The notes: generated by a model not told the origin, from the letters alone. Positions 25,855 through 36,160 are shown, numbered from the stretch's first letter. The stretch: 64,000 nucleotides of DNA from Paragordius varius (GCA_964247055.1 OZ176057.1:2604001-2668000), one strand, 5' to 3'. Made by a program: numbers and translations.

Positions 25855-27514
25855 AATATATAAAACAAACCTGTATACAAGTTTGTAGCAATTGAAATAA
25901 CAAATTTTGCATTTCACGCACATTAGGTGTGGCTTTTATGCGACACTCTATGATGCTTGGTTTAACTGCTTCTAGGTATGCCTTAACATCAGACTGAAAT
26001 CTAGGCAACAAGATACATTGATTCACATGCAGTCTGTGAACCACTGTATGCTGTAGCGTAGTCAGAAATGATGCGGCATTATTTCCCTCAACACTTCGGG
26101 TAAAAGCCCATGGAGTTTGACTTACGGCCTTAATCCAAACTCTATCTGCGTTACTGGTATCACTTGAAACTTCGCAATCATTATTACTAATATTGTCATT
26201 ACTGACCGCTCTAAACTCATTGATCCTTTGAATAATTTTAAGGATGAATGCTTCACCCCCGCCCGATTTCGATGTTATCACATGGGCTCGATCAAGAATG
26301 ATTCCTTGAAGAAGTTCAAGCGGAATTACTGGAGATTTGTTTGTCCCCGAAGAGATCAAAACATTTTTCAGGGTCTTTTCAAACATTTGTTGTTTATTAT
26401 CCATTGAGATCGTTTGAGTTGACGTTAACAAATCTACGATAAGGATTCGAGTTGAAACAAAAAATAAGCCACCTTCTCGGTACATTTGACTCCTAAACAA
26501 ATAAAGTAAAAAAATAATAAATGTTTAAAAATGTAACATAATGGTTTTAAAACGAGATATATATACATACTTATTAACAATAACAGCATGTAAGCCAAAT
26601 AACATATAAAGATATGATTTTTAACTTGTTAAAACAGGTCTTTTAATCAAATATAGCTTATTTATTATATAATAAATGATGCAACGTAAATTTTCATGAA
26701 AAATAAATTTGAAAAAATATTAAAGTTACCTAATGATAAAAATCATTGTTACAAAATTGAATAAAGATTTACATTCATAAATAGAATTATCTAATCCAGG
26801 GGTCGGAAACTTGGGTCTCGCGAGCCAAACTTGGCTTGCCAAAGCATTTAGAAAAAATTGAATTATAGTTAAACCTCACATAGTTTTAGGTTTTTTAGTA
26901 AATAAATTCACATTTATGTAGCATTTAAATGTTAAGAATAAATTTTTACTACTTATAATATAATATTGATAAAGAGTAACTTAATTATATTTTTTAGCGT
27001 AGGGCTCGCCTAAAATTTTATATGATGTAAACGGCTCACCTCCAAAAAAGGCTGCCCACGCCTGATCGTATCCATAAAATAATAATAATTGCCAAAATTT
27101 TAATAATAGGGGCAAAAATAAAGATTTTAAATATTTTTCTAAATCCAAATTAAATTTATTTTTATAAAAAATGAATCTAATTAAAATTAGAATGCAATTT
27201 ATATAACCAAAATTTAAATGATATCATGCCAACCTTTTAGTTACAGAATATTCATTAATAATCTTGGGCAAATATTGCTCCCCTTCATCTTGTAATTTTG
27301 ATATGTAATGTTGAGCATCAGATTGTGTACAATTTAATACAAATACCAAGTTTCCTGGATCCAAATATAGCCTTATATAATTGAGTAAAAATCGTTCTAA
27401 ACCCAAACCTCTAAAATTTATTATTAAAAAAAACTTGGCTATGATTAACAAGCTATTCTCGTGATGGAAATCCAGGAAAGGTTGAGTTTCATATTCCAAT
27501 AACTCGCTTGACAT
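12200..27514 (-). CDS. ERCC4: XPF / ERCC4 structure-specific DNA repair endonuclease, complete, 14 exons
   Basis: XPF is the catalytic half of the XPF-ERCC1 nuclease, which cuts 5' of lesions in nucleotide-excision and crosslink repair in the nucleus. Exons, 5' to 3': 27514-27435, 27410-27234, 26492-25871, 24532-24351, 23450-23357, 22703-22616, 21495-21205, 19948-19764, 17461-17222, 16240-16120, 15684-15508, 14260-14034, 13691-13469, 12444-12200. The lengths sum to 2952 nt, giving 983 residues plus stop, with all phases agreeing. The N-terminal helicase-like region has [11 protein letters not shown] (human TSRILVVDFLTD). The nuclease motif is intact: G771-D772, then E782-R783-K784, preceded by [13 protein letters not shown]. 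The C-terminal double HhH region has [10 protein letters not shown] (human KMPGVNAKNC). Human XPF is 916 residues; the excess lies in polar insertions in exons 3, 7 and 9. Introns hold many MITEs, a PIF/Harbinger copy and a tandem array. Intron 1 would be only 24 bp. Confidence 0.97.
12880..13480. repeat. Tandem duplications in XPF intron 13 that copy the exon 13 splice donor
   Basis: Four copies of the minus-strand exon-13/intron junction CAATTTTGTTGGAG|GT occur at about 13003, 13142, 13279 and 13469. The copy at 13279 extends into about 45 bp of exon 13 coding sequence. Between them, segments such as AAAACAAGGTTATTGTTGG and AAAAGTTAATTAAACTC recur with a spacing of about 140-190 bp. Donor flanks fall into two types, GTATGTGTG and GTTTTCTAC. 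Confidence 0.75.
14368..14636. repeat. MITE family A copy (XPF intron 11)
   Basis: The left end is worn (ATTCCATTTACTTTTC); two 21-bp-type units follow, then the conserved core (GGGCTAATATAACTCAG) and a right arm ending GAACTGTAAATGGTATA. Confidence 0.8.
14711..14983. repeat. MITE family C copy (XPF intron 11)
   Basis: The right arm is good (TTTATATTTTTACGTTTTG followed by TCCG), and the left arm is diverged around ATGAAATTATACATAGAC. Confidence 0.65.
16268..16485. repeat. MITE family A copy, left arm truncated (XPF intron 9)
   Basis: It starts inside the arm at TTCAAATTCACCC, retains the core (CTAATATAACTCATC) and ends CCAAATGGTATA. It begins 28 bp upstream of the exon 10 acceptor, so it lies in the branch-site region. 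Confidence 0.75.
17602..17628. repeat. (TA)n microsatellite
   Basis: About 27 bp of alternating TA inside XPF intron 8, just left of the Harbinger copy. Confidence 0.8.
17790..19661 (+). mobile_element. PIF/Harbinger DNA transposon, decayed, in XPF intron 8
   Basis: The 1872-bp element has perfect 19-bp ends (GGGCCTGCTGAATAAAAAC and its inverse) flanked on both sides by ATA, a 3-bp target duplication of the length used by PIF/Harbinger. Extra subterminal inverted motifs around AGTACCTACTGG and CACCTACTACCCAGTAGG lie inside the ends. Orientation is set by the transposase remnant at 18531-19325. No Myb-like second protein was recognised. The perfect ends suggest fairly recent insertion, but the transposase is broken. 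Confidence 0.9.
18531..19325 (+). pseudogene. HARBI1-like (DDE_Tnp_4) transposase pseudogene
   Basis: Frame one reads [19 protein letters not shown] and IPKVW, the helix-turn-helix region of Harbinger transposases, then meets a stop at 18649-18651; the homologous frame continues after a one-base shift at 18640 as [14 protein letters not shown]. The central part has [41 protein letters not shown] and LLGDNGYPL, containing the first two acidic catalytic positions. A further shift near 19005 precedes WLLTPF, and another near 19095 precedes [10 protein letters not shown] and [11 protein letters not shown]. At least three shifts mean that no functional enzyme is encoded, and the N-terminus is poorly preserved. 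Confidence 0.88.
19962..19997. repeat. (TA)n microsatellite
   Basis: About 36 bp of alternating TA just upstream of XPF exon 8; it creates the spurious IYIYIY translation seen here. Confidence 0.8.
20045..20196 (-). repeat. tRNA-derived SINE fragment (tentative), XPF intron 7
   Basis: On the minus strand the segment starting near 20196 reads GTAGTTAGGGCACCGGGCC and then AGGGTTCGAACCCCG, resembling the A-box and B-box parts of a tRNA-related SINE head with some sequence missing between. A T-run and a GC-richer body (GTCAGCCCTGGGCAGTTGGG) follow. It cannot fold as a full tRNA because the anticodon arm is missing. Only one copy was noticed in the window. Confidence 0.55.
21877..22067. repeat. 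MITE family E copy (XPF intron 6)
   Basis: It is nearly a perfect palindrome. The ends are GTATGGATTTTAATGGTTGC and CAACCATTAAAATGCATAC; inner arms contain GGGGGCAATTTGCAACACAG and TGTGCTGCAAATTGCCCCC, and the loop carries TAGTGTATGGAAAAA with its inverse. Confidence 0.8.
22382..22605. repeat. MITE family A copy (XPF intron 6)
   Basis: It begins TATACCATTTGAATTTC and ends GAATTGTAAATGGTATA, with the core AACTAATATAATTCATT. The right end is 10 bp from the donor of exon 6, whose lower boundary is 22616. Confidence 0.85.
22889..22978. repeat. MITE family C half copy (XPF intron 5)
   Basis: Only the right arm is clear: AAAAAGTATAGATGTC, TTTACGTTTTGTCCGTATAA and TTTTTACTG-TA. Confidence 0.6.
23508..23775. 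repeat. MITE family A copy (XPF intron 4)
   Basis: It starts TATACCATTTACATTTGG. The core is inverted relative to some other copies (TTAGCCCGAAAACACATAA near the right end), and the end GTAAATGAAATATA is worn. Confidence 0.8.
24170..24338. repeat. MITE family A copy, left arm lost (XPF intron 4)
   Basis: The core TTTTTGGGCAGCTAATATAA and right end CAACTGTAAATGGTATA remain. The end is 12 bp from XPF exon 4 (lower boundary 24351), so its TIR lies just downstream of the GTATAT donor. Confidence 0.75.
24654..24956. repeat. MITE family A copy (XPF intron 3)
   Basis: The left end TATGGCATTTACAATTC has drifted by a base or two; there are two or three 21-bp-type units per arm, and the right end is GTGTAAATGGTATA. 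Confidence 0.8.
25172..25352. repeat. MITE family E copy (XPF intron 3)
   Basis: The ends are TA-CAGTATAAATTTTAATGG and ATTAAAATGCATACTG-TA; the inner arms match the 21877 copy (GGGCAATTTTCAACACAG, GTGTGGCAAATTGCCC). TA flanks and CAGTAT ends suggest mariner-like mobilisation. Confidence 0.75.
25458..25728. mobile_element. hAT-type non-autonomous element (XPF intron 3)
   Basis: The ends are CAGGGATGTCCAAT and the inverse ATTGGACAGCCCTG, which resemble common animal hAT ends. GGTTTA occurs on both sides, though a clean 8-bp duplication cannot be placed. No transposase is present. Confidence 0.7.
25786..25852. repeat. (TA)n microsatellite, about 67 bp
   Basis: Lies about 20 bp downstream of XPF exon 3 on the minus strand; one of the longest TA tracts here. 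Confidence 0.9.
26797..27064. mobile_element. hAT-type non-autonomous element with likely 8-bp target duplication (XPF intron 2)
   Basis: It begins CAGGGGTCGGAAACTTGGG and ends GGCTGCCCACGCCTG, imperfect inverse ends of hAT type. Flanks are ATCTAATC on the left and ATCGTATC on the right, six of eight bases alike. Nested GC-richer ends stand out against the AT-rich intron. Confidence 0.75.
27411..27434 (-). other. Putative 24-bp intron 1 of XPF
   Basis: On the minus strand the segment begins GTTTTTTTTAA and ends AAATTTTAG. Removing it joins LLIIA to [12 protein letters not shown], matching the human order CARGLGADRLLYHF. It is exactly eight codons long with no stop, so unspliced RNA would still encode a protein with eight extra, mostly hydrophobic residues. 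Splicing is inferred, not shown. Confidence 0.65.
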
Positions 27515-27618
27515 AAATGTTCTGAATTTTTAAATATTTTGAAAATTGTCTAATCAGCAAATCACATTTACCAGTTAGTTCGCATCATATTTCAGCCAAT
27601 TGAAAAATTAAAATACCA
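27515..27618. promoter_or_regulatory. Bidirectional promoter between XPF and eIF3j
   Basis: Only 104 bp separate the two divergent start codons, so both 5' UTRs and core promoters must fit here unless 5' exons lie elsewhere. A CCAAT motif is at 27596-27600 in the eIF3j direction, and CTAATCAG is at about 27550. No TATA box can be separated from the AT-rich background. Confidence 0.6.
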
Positions 27619-28126
27619 ATGTCAGATCCTGAAGAATGGGGTAATTAATTTTTAAATTTAAAAATCTAAAATCCTCAAATATTTCTATTAAATATTTAAT
27701 AGATACGTCCATAGATGCCGATGGAAATGTTATAAAATCGAAAAAAATCCTTGAAACTTGGAATGATGAGGAAGTCCCTGATGAAATCAAAGTTAAAACC
27801 TTGCTTATTAATTATCTTTAACATAATCTTTTTTTGCATATAGCTTTATAAATATATTATTTTTGAAAAAAAATTTTCAGGACAATTGGGACGATGAAAG
27901 TGAGCCGGAAATAGAAATCCCCCCACCTGAAACGAAAAAAAGTATTCCAAAGCCCGGTAACCATGGTAACAAAAAAAGTGTTGAATTAGATGTACAATCA
28001 AAAGTTACTCTTAATCCAAAAATTAATGGCCATATCCCACAGGTATTACCATATCAACTCCACACATTTTTTTCTTTAATTTTAAATTTTTTAAATTTAA
28101 TGATTATTGAGCTTTTTTTTAAAAAA

Positions 28127-28167
<41 letters not shown>

Positions 28168-28890
28168 TGTATACTTTTTTATTTTTATTTATTTTAAAAT
28201 AAAAATTTATATAGGCACCTTTGAGCGCGGAAGAACAACTGATTGAAAAATTGCGTTTACAAAAAATCCAAGAGTCTCAGGACTTGGAATTAGCTAAAGA
28301 AATTTTAGGTTTTTTTATTTTATATTTTTATTCTTATATTTATATATATTTGTTTTTTTATAAAATTGAAATATATTAAAATATATTTTTTGGAGATATA
28401 TGCCGGTTTTGATTAGAATTAATCATGTATATAAAAATATATCATAAAAATTATTTTGTATTTATATGTCATAAACAAAACCTTAGTTTTGAAATTATTT
28501 TTGTTAGGATTATATGGTTATAAATTTTTTTTATAATTTCTTCCTTCCGTAAATGATTTTTTTACTTGTAAGAAGATAAAAACATACCAATTATACCTCA
28601 AATCCACCCTTGAACAATTCAAATTTATCCTAAAATATTTTGTGTTTTTTATAAAATAACTAATATATATATATATATATATATAAATGAAATTCCGTTT
28701 AAAATTAATAGAATTCTGTAAAAATAATAAACCAAGCCATAAAGAGATCATATTAATAATCTGTTATATTAGTGCCCAGGATATTAAATTGTTCAGGGGG
28801 GAATTTTAATTGTTCAAGAGTGAATTTGAATTGTAAATGGTATGTTAAATTGCAAATTTACATTTAATATATTTTTTGAGACGTTATTTA

Positions 28891-28961
<71 letters not shown>

Positions 28962-29173
28962 TAAACGTATTGGTATTAAAGTTCCGATTAACTTTTTTTT
29001 TTCAATTGATGTATTTTGCCTTATTTGTTTAAGAAATTTAATTAATTATGTGGAATATTTTAAAAATTTTCAACAGTAAAAAAAATATTTATTAATTTAT
29101 AGCCATATTTTTTTATTTATAAAAACTTAACTCATCGTTATGCGTTACAAATTAATTTTATTAAGTTGTGAAT

Positions 29174-29204
<31 letters not shown>

Positions 29205-30273
29205 ATTTATATATTTTATATATTAGGAATTGATTCTTGCTCAAACTTTAACAGTCAAGATTACAGTAATTTTATAATTTTTTTATTTTAAATTAGGTGT
29301 GATTTGAAACGTTTTATAATTTATGTTTTGTTTAGGGTTTTTGCAAAAAATTTTGATAAAAAATTACTTGGATTTCGCTTACATTAAATTTTTTTATAGA
29401 AGAAAACAAAAATTTTATATTTATTAAATGTTGCTTTACGATTTCAATTAGTTTTTTTTTAAATTTTGTATCAATGTTAAAATCTCAATTTTTAGCATGC
29501 TTCTCAAAATATACATTGTTTTTTTGTTAGATATTTTAGAGATAGACCAAATAATTTTATTTTAGCGAAAATAAATTTAAGTCTAATGCCTCATATTAAA
29601 CTTAAATATTCTTCGGAAAGTATTGTATGTTAGATTTATTTAATTCTTTTTCCCATTTACAATTTTTTAATTTATATTTTGTAATTCTTCTTGAGATTTT
29701 AAATTTATGTTTAAATTTATCCCAATTTAATGTTATTATGAAAAAAAAACCAAAATATAGTAGCAGCTTTCTAAAATATTTTTATTTAAAACTGATCAGT
29801 TAAAGTTCTTTGTAAACTTAATATACTCCCCTCACTAATTATATATATATATATATATACCATTAGCTTTTTATATTTTGTCTTTATTATAAAAACATAA
29901 TTTAAAATTTTTTTATCAAAGAGAATTTTTTATCTTAAAGATTTATATACCTTTTTTTTGTTAAAACTACAAACTGCTCTCAATATTCCTTACTATTTTA
30001 AGATTATAATTTATAATGATGATACATTTCCAAATAATATTATTTTATTAAGGATGATTTTCTGTTTTTATATTTTAAAAATTCAATTTTTTTCCTTAGA
30101 ATCGCAAACTCCTAGTCAAAATTCTACCAATCAACAGCAATCCACTACAACCCCTATATCAATACCATTTGATACTTTATTAACTTCTATAAGTGACTTG
30201 CCTCGAAATACTCGTTCCGATTTTGAGCAAATACTTTCAAAACTTAAAACTATCCTTGATTCTATAAAGGTAA

Positions 30274-30318
<45 letters not shown>

Positions 30319-30492
30319 ATTAATTTATGTCATTTTTGGTTACCAGTAAAAATTGTAATTTTAAAGCTAATATTTCACATTTTTTTAAAAGGGCAAAAAA
30401 ATAATTTTATTCAAATATTAATTCTATATATGAACATCTATTATTTGCATAAGAAATAAGGAATAGAGATGTAAAATGGTTACATATTCAGT

Positions 30493-30524
<32 letters not shown>

Positions 30525-33286
30525 TTTTATCATTTATTTGCTAAAACATTGAAAATTGATTTCATTGAAATGACAATACAAAAGTACAGTAAAAATTAAA
30601 ATTATACGGACAAAATGTAAAAATTAAAGACAAATTTTTTTTTAAAAGACAACCATACTTTTTATTTCTTGATTTATTTCAATCAATATAATCTTTGTTT
30701 AAAGGACTTGAAAATGGAGATATATTTTACTAATACAATCAATTCAATATTTTACAATTGTAACTAAATAATATGGGAAAATTACGATTGAAAATTGTCT
30801 TTAAAATATTTGTCTTTATATTTTTACATTTTGTCCGTATAATTTCAATTTTACTGTTTTCTCTTTATATAATTGTTTAATTTATATTTTAAACTTATAT
30901 TTTTATTTTTAGGACTCCTCACATTTTCATTATTTGGCTGAAGAATTAATCAAACACATTTGCTATCAAAGTATTTTATCTTATAAAATTTAAAAAAAGT
31001 GAACAAAGGCCTTTTTTAATTAGAACCTCATTTGAAATGATAAAAATCCAATCATATTTTTTAAAATTTACATATATGTACAATTTTTATAATTAAAATT
31101 CATAAATATTGGGTTAAAGTGTTATATTTTAGTTTACCCAAGCGTTTGAAAAAACGTGAATAAAGGATAGTTTTATTAAATCTCTTTATTTTAAATATGA
31201 ATAAAATTTGATTATATATTGAGAATCAATTTTTAAATATTTATATATAAATATATATATGCACAATTTTTAATTGATATACATTGGGTTAAAGTATTTT
31301 ATTTTTTTTATTTTTCATCAAAGTTTAAAAAAATGTTATAATATATGATAGATTTCTTATTATTTTAAATAGCGATTTAGCTCATATACCATTATTATTT
31401 GAACATTTATATATACTTAACGTTCAACTGTTACATATAATTAAATATTAAAACAACTCCTTTTATTTTTTTCAATTTTATTTATTGGTTAAGTTTAATG
31501 TTATTAGTATTTTTTTCTTATTAGTTTCTTCAGAGGAATTTTTAATGTTTTAATGTCTTTAGCAAACATAAATTTTTAAAATGATTTTACGACAAATATC
31601 TATTTTTAAAAATAATATAAAAATAAGTAAATTCGAAAAAAATTCTCCACCCATAAAAACTTTTTCAATTAAATTGTATATATATAAGTAAATTGACTGT
31701 CATTTTAGAAAACAAACCATTTTTTTACCATGCGTTTTAATATTAAAAATTGATTAATTTTAATTATTATATTTTTTAATTTTAGTATTTTGTTTAAAAA
31801 TATATATTTATTTATTTTATTTAGTTTCCGCTACAGATGTCAAAAAATTAAGTATTATGATGGATTCTGTATCCCAAGAAAAATTAAAGGCCGCAAAACA
31901 AGTATGCCTATATAGTGATATAATAAAAATTGGAATTTTACGGACAAAATGTAAAAATATAAAGACAAATATTTTTTCCAAAATACAACCATACTTTGAA
32001 AATCTTAATTTTTTTTATCAAAATTTATTGTTTTTGCAAAGTTTATAATATATAGATATATATTGGTAATGGAACAATTTTTATTATAGGATTATAATGA
32101 TTTTTATAGAATAAATAGAAAAAAGTATGGTGATCTTTTGAAAAAAAATATGTCTTTCTATTTTTACGTTTTGTCCGTATAATTTTAATTTTCACTATAC
32201 ATACACAATAATTAATAAATAAAAAACTCAGTAATTTTTATTTTACTTAATAGTATTTACCATGCTCAAAATTTTGTATAATAAACCCTTTATTTTTAAA
32301 TGATATAAGTAAGGTTTTTTTGTTATAGTATCAACAATTCTGGCCTATGTCTAAAGTCAAATATATGAAAAATCATTTGTTTTTAATAAATCCATCTATA
32401 AATGGGTTTTTTGTCTACAATAATTTTTTTCAACCTTTGTCTTTAATTATATATTATTTTTACTGTCGGCTTAAATCTTTTGTTTTAAACCTTAATTTTT
32501 TTCTTTGTAACTTATTTTAAGATACAAAATAAAATAAAGTTTTGAGATGGCAATCGGAAAACACACTTAAATTTATATATACCATTTACAGTTGATTCAC
32601 TATTAAACAATTCAAATTCACCCTTGAAAATTCAAATTCATCCTTAACAATTGAAATTAACCCTAAAATAAATTATGTGTTTTTTAAGAGAAAAAATTAC
32701 CTATATTTTTTTGTATTTTTTATATAATGAAATTTCGTTTGAAATTTATATAATACTGAAAAAATAATAATCTATGCCATATGAATATATTTTTATAATG
32801 AGTTATATTAGCCTGAAAACACATAATTTATATTTAGGGTGAATTTGAATTGTTCAAGCGTGAATTTGAATTGTTCAAAGGTGAGTTTGAATTGTTCAAG
32901 GGTGAATTTGAATTGTTCAAGGGTGAATTCGAACTGTAAATGGTATATGTAAATGATGCCATTTATATACAAATATATCCCAAAAATATTTAGTGAAAAA
33001 AATTGTTTTTTATTTAGTTATGTAACATGTGTCTACTAAAATTCCAATCTATTTTCACAAAACATTATATGTAAAAAACTTTTTAAACATTTTTTTCCTA
33101 CTTTAATAATAGCAAGCCAAAATTACAGGAGGAGGACCCAGTACTGAACAACTCAAGAAAAAAGGTGTAACAGTCACTTCAAATGCCACAAGCGGAAAAT
33201 TAAAACTACCAACGCTGAAAAAAACGAGTGAGAAAGATTATAATCAATATATGGCTCAAGATTACGATGATTATGATATGTTTTAG
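27619..33286 (+). CDS. EIF3J: Eukaryotic translation initiation factor 3 subunit j, complete, 9 exons
   Basis: eIF3j binds the 40S decoding centre and the other eIF3 subunits and helps start-site selection and ribosome recycling in the cytoplasm. Exons: 27619-27640, 27703-27791, 27881-28042, 28215-28308, 29227-29265, 30100-30269, 30913-30970, 31825-31901, 33113-33286. They sum to 885 nt, giving 294 residues plus stop with consistent phases. Diagnostic parts are the acidic DNWDDES after residue 37 (human KDNWDDDD), LSAEEQLIEKLRLQKIQE and DLELAKEILG (human LTPEEQLADKLRLKKLQEE, DLELAKETFG), and the C-terminal tail QDYDDYDMF (human QDYEDFM). Human eIF3j is 258 residues; the excess is a Q/S/T/N-rich insertion in exon 6. 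Introns 4 to 8 carry MITEs; one starts 18 bp after exon 8. Confidence 0.96.
28131..28165. repeat. (TA)n microsatellite
   Basis: About 35 bp in eIF3j intron 3. Confidence 0.8.
28583..28843. repeat. MITE family A copy (eIF3j intron 4)
   Basis: The left end is drifted (CATACCAATTATACCTC), the core is interrupted by a TA run, and the right end is GAATTGTAAATGGTATG. Confidence 0.7.
28895..28959. repeat. (TA)n microsatellite, about 65 bp
   Basis: In eIF3j intron 4, about 50 bp right of a family A MITE. Confidence 0.9.
30279..30316. repeat. (TA)n microsatellite at the eIF3j exon 6 donor
   Basis: About 38 bp beginning 9 bp after exon 6. Confidence 0.8.
30587..30856. repeat. MITE family C copy with complete ends (eIF3j intron 6)
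   Basis: Begins TA-CAGTAAAAATTAAAATTA and ends AATTTCAATTTTACTG; a good family representative with the paired motifs ACGGACAAAATG and CATTTTGTCCGT. Confidence 0.85.
31919..32198. repeat. MITE family C copy (eIF3j intron 8)
   Basis: Left arm ATAAAAATTGGAATTTTACG, right arm TTTTGTCCGTATAATTTTAA and TTTTCACTAT. It starts 18 bp after the exon 8 donor. Confidence 0.8.
32578..32946. repeat. MITE family A copy with long arms (eIF3j intron 8)
   Basis: Three to four repeat units are in the left arm and five in the right (GAATTGTTCAAGGGT series), with ends TATACCATTTACAG and CTGTAAATGGTATA. Confidence 0.9.
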
Positions 33287-33331
33287 ACGAACAAAACTAA
33301 AAAAAATGACAAAATTTAATATATATATATA

Positions 33332-33600
33332 TATACCATTTACAATTCAAATTCACCCTCAAACAATTCAAATTTACCCTCAATTAAAATATATGTTTTT
33401 TTAAGATTAAAAATTGCCTATACTTATATATTTTTCAAAAATAAAAATTTTGTTTTAAATTAAAATAATACTGAAATAAATACCAAACTATACCATAAAT
33501 ATATATTTCATATTAATAATGAGTTATATTAGTACGAAAACACATTATTTATTTTGGGTGAATTTGAATTGTTCGAGGGTGAATTACTGTAAATGGTATA
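33332..33600. repeat. MITE family A copy at the eIF3j 3' end
   Basis: It starts 45 bp after the eIF3j stop codon inside a TA run and ends GTAAATGGTATA. It probably forms part of the 3' UTR or terminator region; an ATTAAA lies near 33379. Confidence 0.85.
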
Positions 33601-33703
33601 TATTACGCTAAATTAAAAAGGTTTTATTCATTTTACCGACTACTTTACATGAGTAGAGCTCAGTTCTTTAAATGTTCTCTTAAAATATGCTGTTATATAA
33701 ATA

Positions 33704-33834
33704 CAGTAAAAAATTTGCGCATAGTTATTATATACGGAGAAAACATATTTTGATCCTTATTAACTTTTAACGTTAAATAAAGGTTGACTTCTTTTTTATG
33801 TTAACTCTGTATATATAGTTTCAATTCTTTACTG
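33704..33834. repeat. Short mariner-like MITE
   Basis: Ends TA-CAGTAAA and TTTACTG-TA with worn inner arms; possibly a shortened relative of family C. Confidence 0.45.
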
Positions 33835-34267
33835 TATTTATATATATCTTTATATTTGTGGTTCTATGAATGAAATGCCTTGAATATAATTTTCGCGTGG
33901 ATTTATAAAATTTTATTTTGAAACAAAATTATTATGATTGTATTTCAATACGCGACATGTACGCCATACATATTAATTAAACACAAATAAATTTATAATC
34001 TTAATTTTATTTGCTAATTTTTTAAGTATTAAATAAATTATTTTTGTGTAGAAATAAATAATTGTTTTTTACAATCCACTCAAAGAGATGAAATTTATGA
34101 ATTAAACAATTACTGAACCCTGCTCACTTTAGACTAGAATTATTGTTTTGTTTATAATACAGATATTTTATCGGGATTTTCCATAATACTAGAGATATCA
34201 TATTTAAAATTTGGAAAAATGATAATATAAATTATTTTCTGAGAGCTATTTCATTCAACAAGAGGAT

Positions 34268-34540
34268 ATATTATGAAATTATATGGACAAAACTTAATTA
34301 TTTTAAAACAATTTTTTTCAAAAGACAACCCTACTTTTTAAACCAAAATTTTTCACATATAAACTATTTTACTGAAATCGGAAATATATAATAGTTTGTG
34401 AATATATATATCTCTATTCCATACTTAGCATTTACAATAAGTTTTATAAAAAATTAAGATTAAAAGTATAATTGTTTTTTTGTTAAAAATATTTGTCTTT
34501 ATATTTATACGTTTTGTCCGTATAATTCCAATTTTTACTG
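34268..34540. repeat. MITE family C copy
   Basis: Left arm ATGAAATTATATGGACAAAA, right arm TACGTTTTGTCCGTATAATT ending in TTTTTACTG. Confidence 0.8.
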
Positions 34541-35206
34541 AATATTGAATATATTATAAAATTTATTAAAATTAATTACATTTACGTTTAATCAATAAAT
34601 ACCGGTCATTTTTTACAATAGCACATCATAGGTTGATTATTATTGTTTTTAATTTAAAATATGTATCAAAAATAAATTCTTGTGCACATATATTATTTAT
34701 AAATTAAAAATTTTCGGCAATTTTGTAGTATTTGCATATTCCTGATAATTATTAGCATATGAATTTAAATAGCACAATTACAATCAAAACCATATTTTTT
34801 TAAAAAATATAAATATTTACAAAATACATAAATGGGTTTAAATTACAATTCTAAACTTTTTAATAGCGAGCCAACAAAAGTTGGAAAAAACTAAAATACT
34901 GTAAATTTTTATATAATTTTAACAATTATTTTTAATCTTTAATTTTTTTATTTTATAACTAGGGTCGATTCATAAATTAGGGGTTCCCCCTAACCCCATT
35001 TTAAATTCTTGTGCAGAATAAAAAAATATGGATATATTTTTTTATAAAATTACAACAAATATTTAAACTTTTTGAAGTTTGTCGGCTCCTTTATATAAAG
35101 AATCATACTTTTAATTTTACAATTTTGCATTAATAAGGTTTTTTATTCACAGTATAGACACTAATGTTGGTTAATTCACATTATTGTTGACCTAAAATGG
35201 GATATA

Positions 35207-35343
35207 CAGTAGCATATGGGAAAATAAAAACAACGATTGATTTCAATTCCAATTTTTTCCTATCTATCTACCTATCTTACAACATAAATATTGTTTGTTT
35301 AATTAATAACTGGACGAATTTTGTTTTATATCATACGCTACTG
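35207..35343. repeat. Short mariner-like MITE with CAGTAGC ends
   Basis: Begins TA-CAGTAGCATATG and ends CATACGCTACTG-TA; related in its ends to the element at 7449. Confidence 0.65.
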
Positions 35344-35617
35344 TATTACCGATTAGCCTAACAAAAAAGTGTGAATAAACTAACATTAATGTGAATACTA
35401 TTTATACATGATTGCACAATGTATAACTTAAAATGAATGGTAGAACCATCTGCGTAAATAATACTGTTGATATTGGTTTAAGAGGTGGACAAGCAAGCAA
35501 ATAAATACAAATTTAGCCAATATTTGTTCCTCCTTTTAAGAGGAATGCACAGTTTTTATCTCGTCAAATAAATCGTATATTTCTTTCTGATTTAGATTTA
35601 AGATTTTTTGGTTCGTT

Positions 35618-36129
35618 TTAAGTAAAAACGGTGGAAGGAGCTAAGCCTTCTTTACTTAAAAGTTGAGGTAACAAGTTAGTTTCCATGCTTAAGAAATGTA
35701 AGGGTGTTTGAACTAAATGACCTTTAACATATGTTTTAAGGAGGTATCGTGCTTTTTCAGGATCTGCTTTTGCCAAAGGTAATACTATAATAGGTTCTTG
35801 AGGTATGGGTGACGTACTGGCATCTTTTTATGAGATAGATATAAATTGAAAATAATTAAAATTGTAAAAAGTATGTGGACCATATATACCATTTACAGTT
35901 CAAATTCACCCTTGAACAGTTCAAATTCACCCTAAAATAAATTATGTGTTTTTGACGATTATATATTACTTATATTGTTTTATTTTTTTCTGAAAAAGAA
36001 ATTTTGTAGGTACTTAAAATAATATTGAAAAATAAACTTTTCCATAAAAATATATTTAATTTTAATGATGAGTTGTATTAGACCGAAATTTCATAATTTA
36101 TTTTTAGGGTAAATTTGAATTGTAAATGG

Positions 36130-36160
<31 letters not shown>

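Larger units (their letters stand above)
33601..35617. other. Convergent intergenic region between eIF3j and PLD
   Basis: Contains three MITEs (33704, 34268 and 35207) and otherwise AT-rich sequence. Both genes point into it, so it should hold their terminators; no protein-like frame is seen. Confidence 0.5.

Noticed and set aside
25763-25870. C-terminal extension of the XPF exon 3 frame into IYIYIY
   Set aside because: It is read-through into intron 3 and a (TA)n tract; homology and the GTTTGT donor end the exon at 25871.
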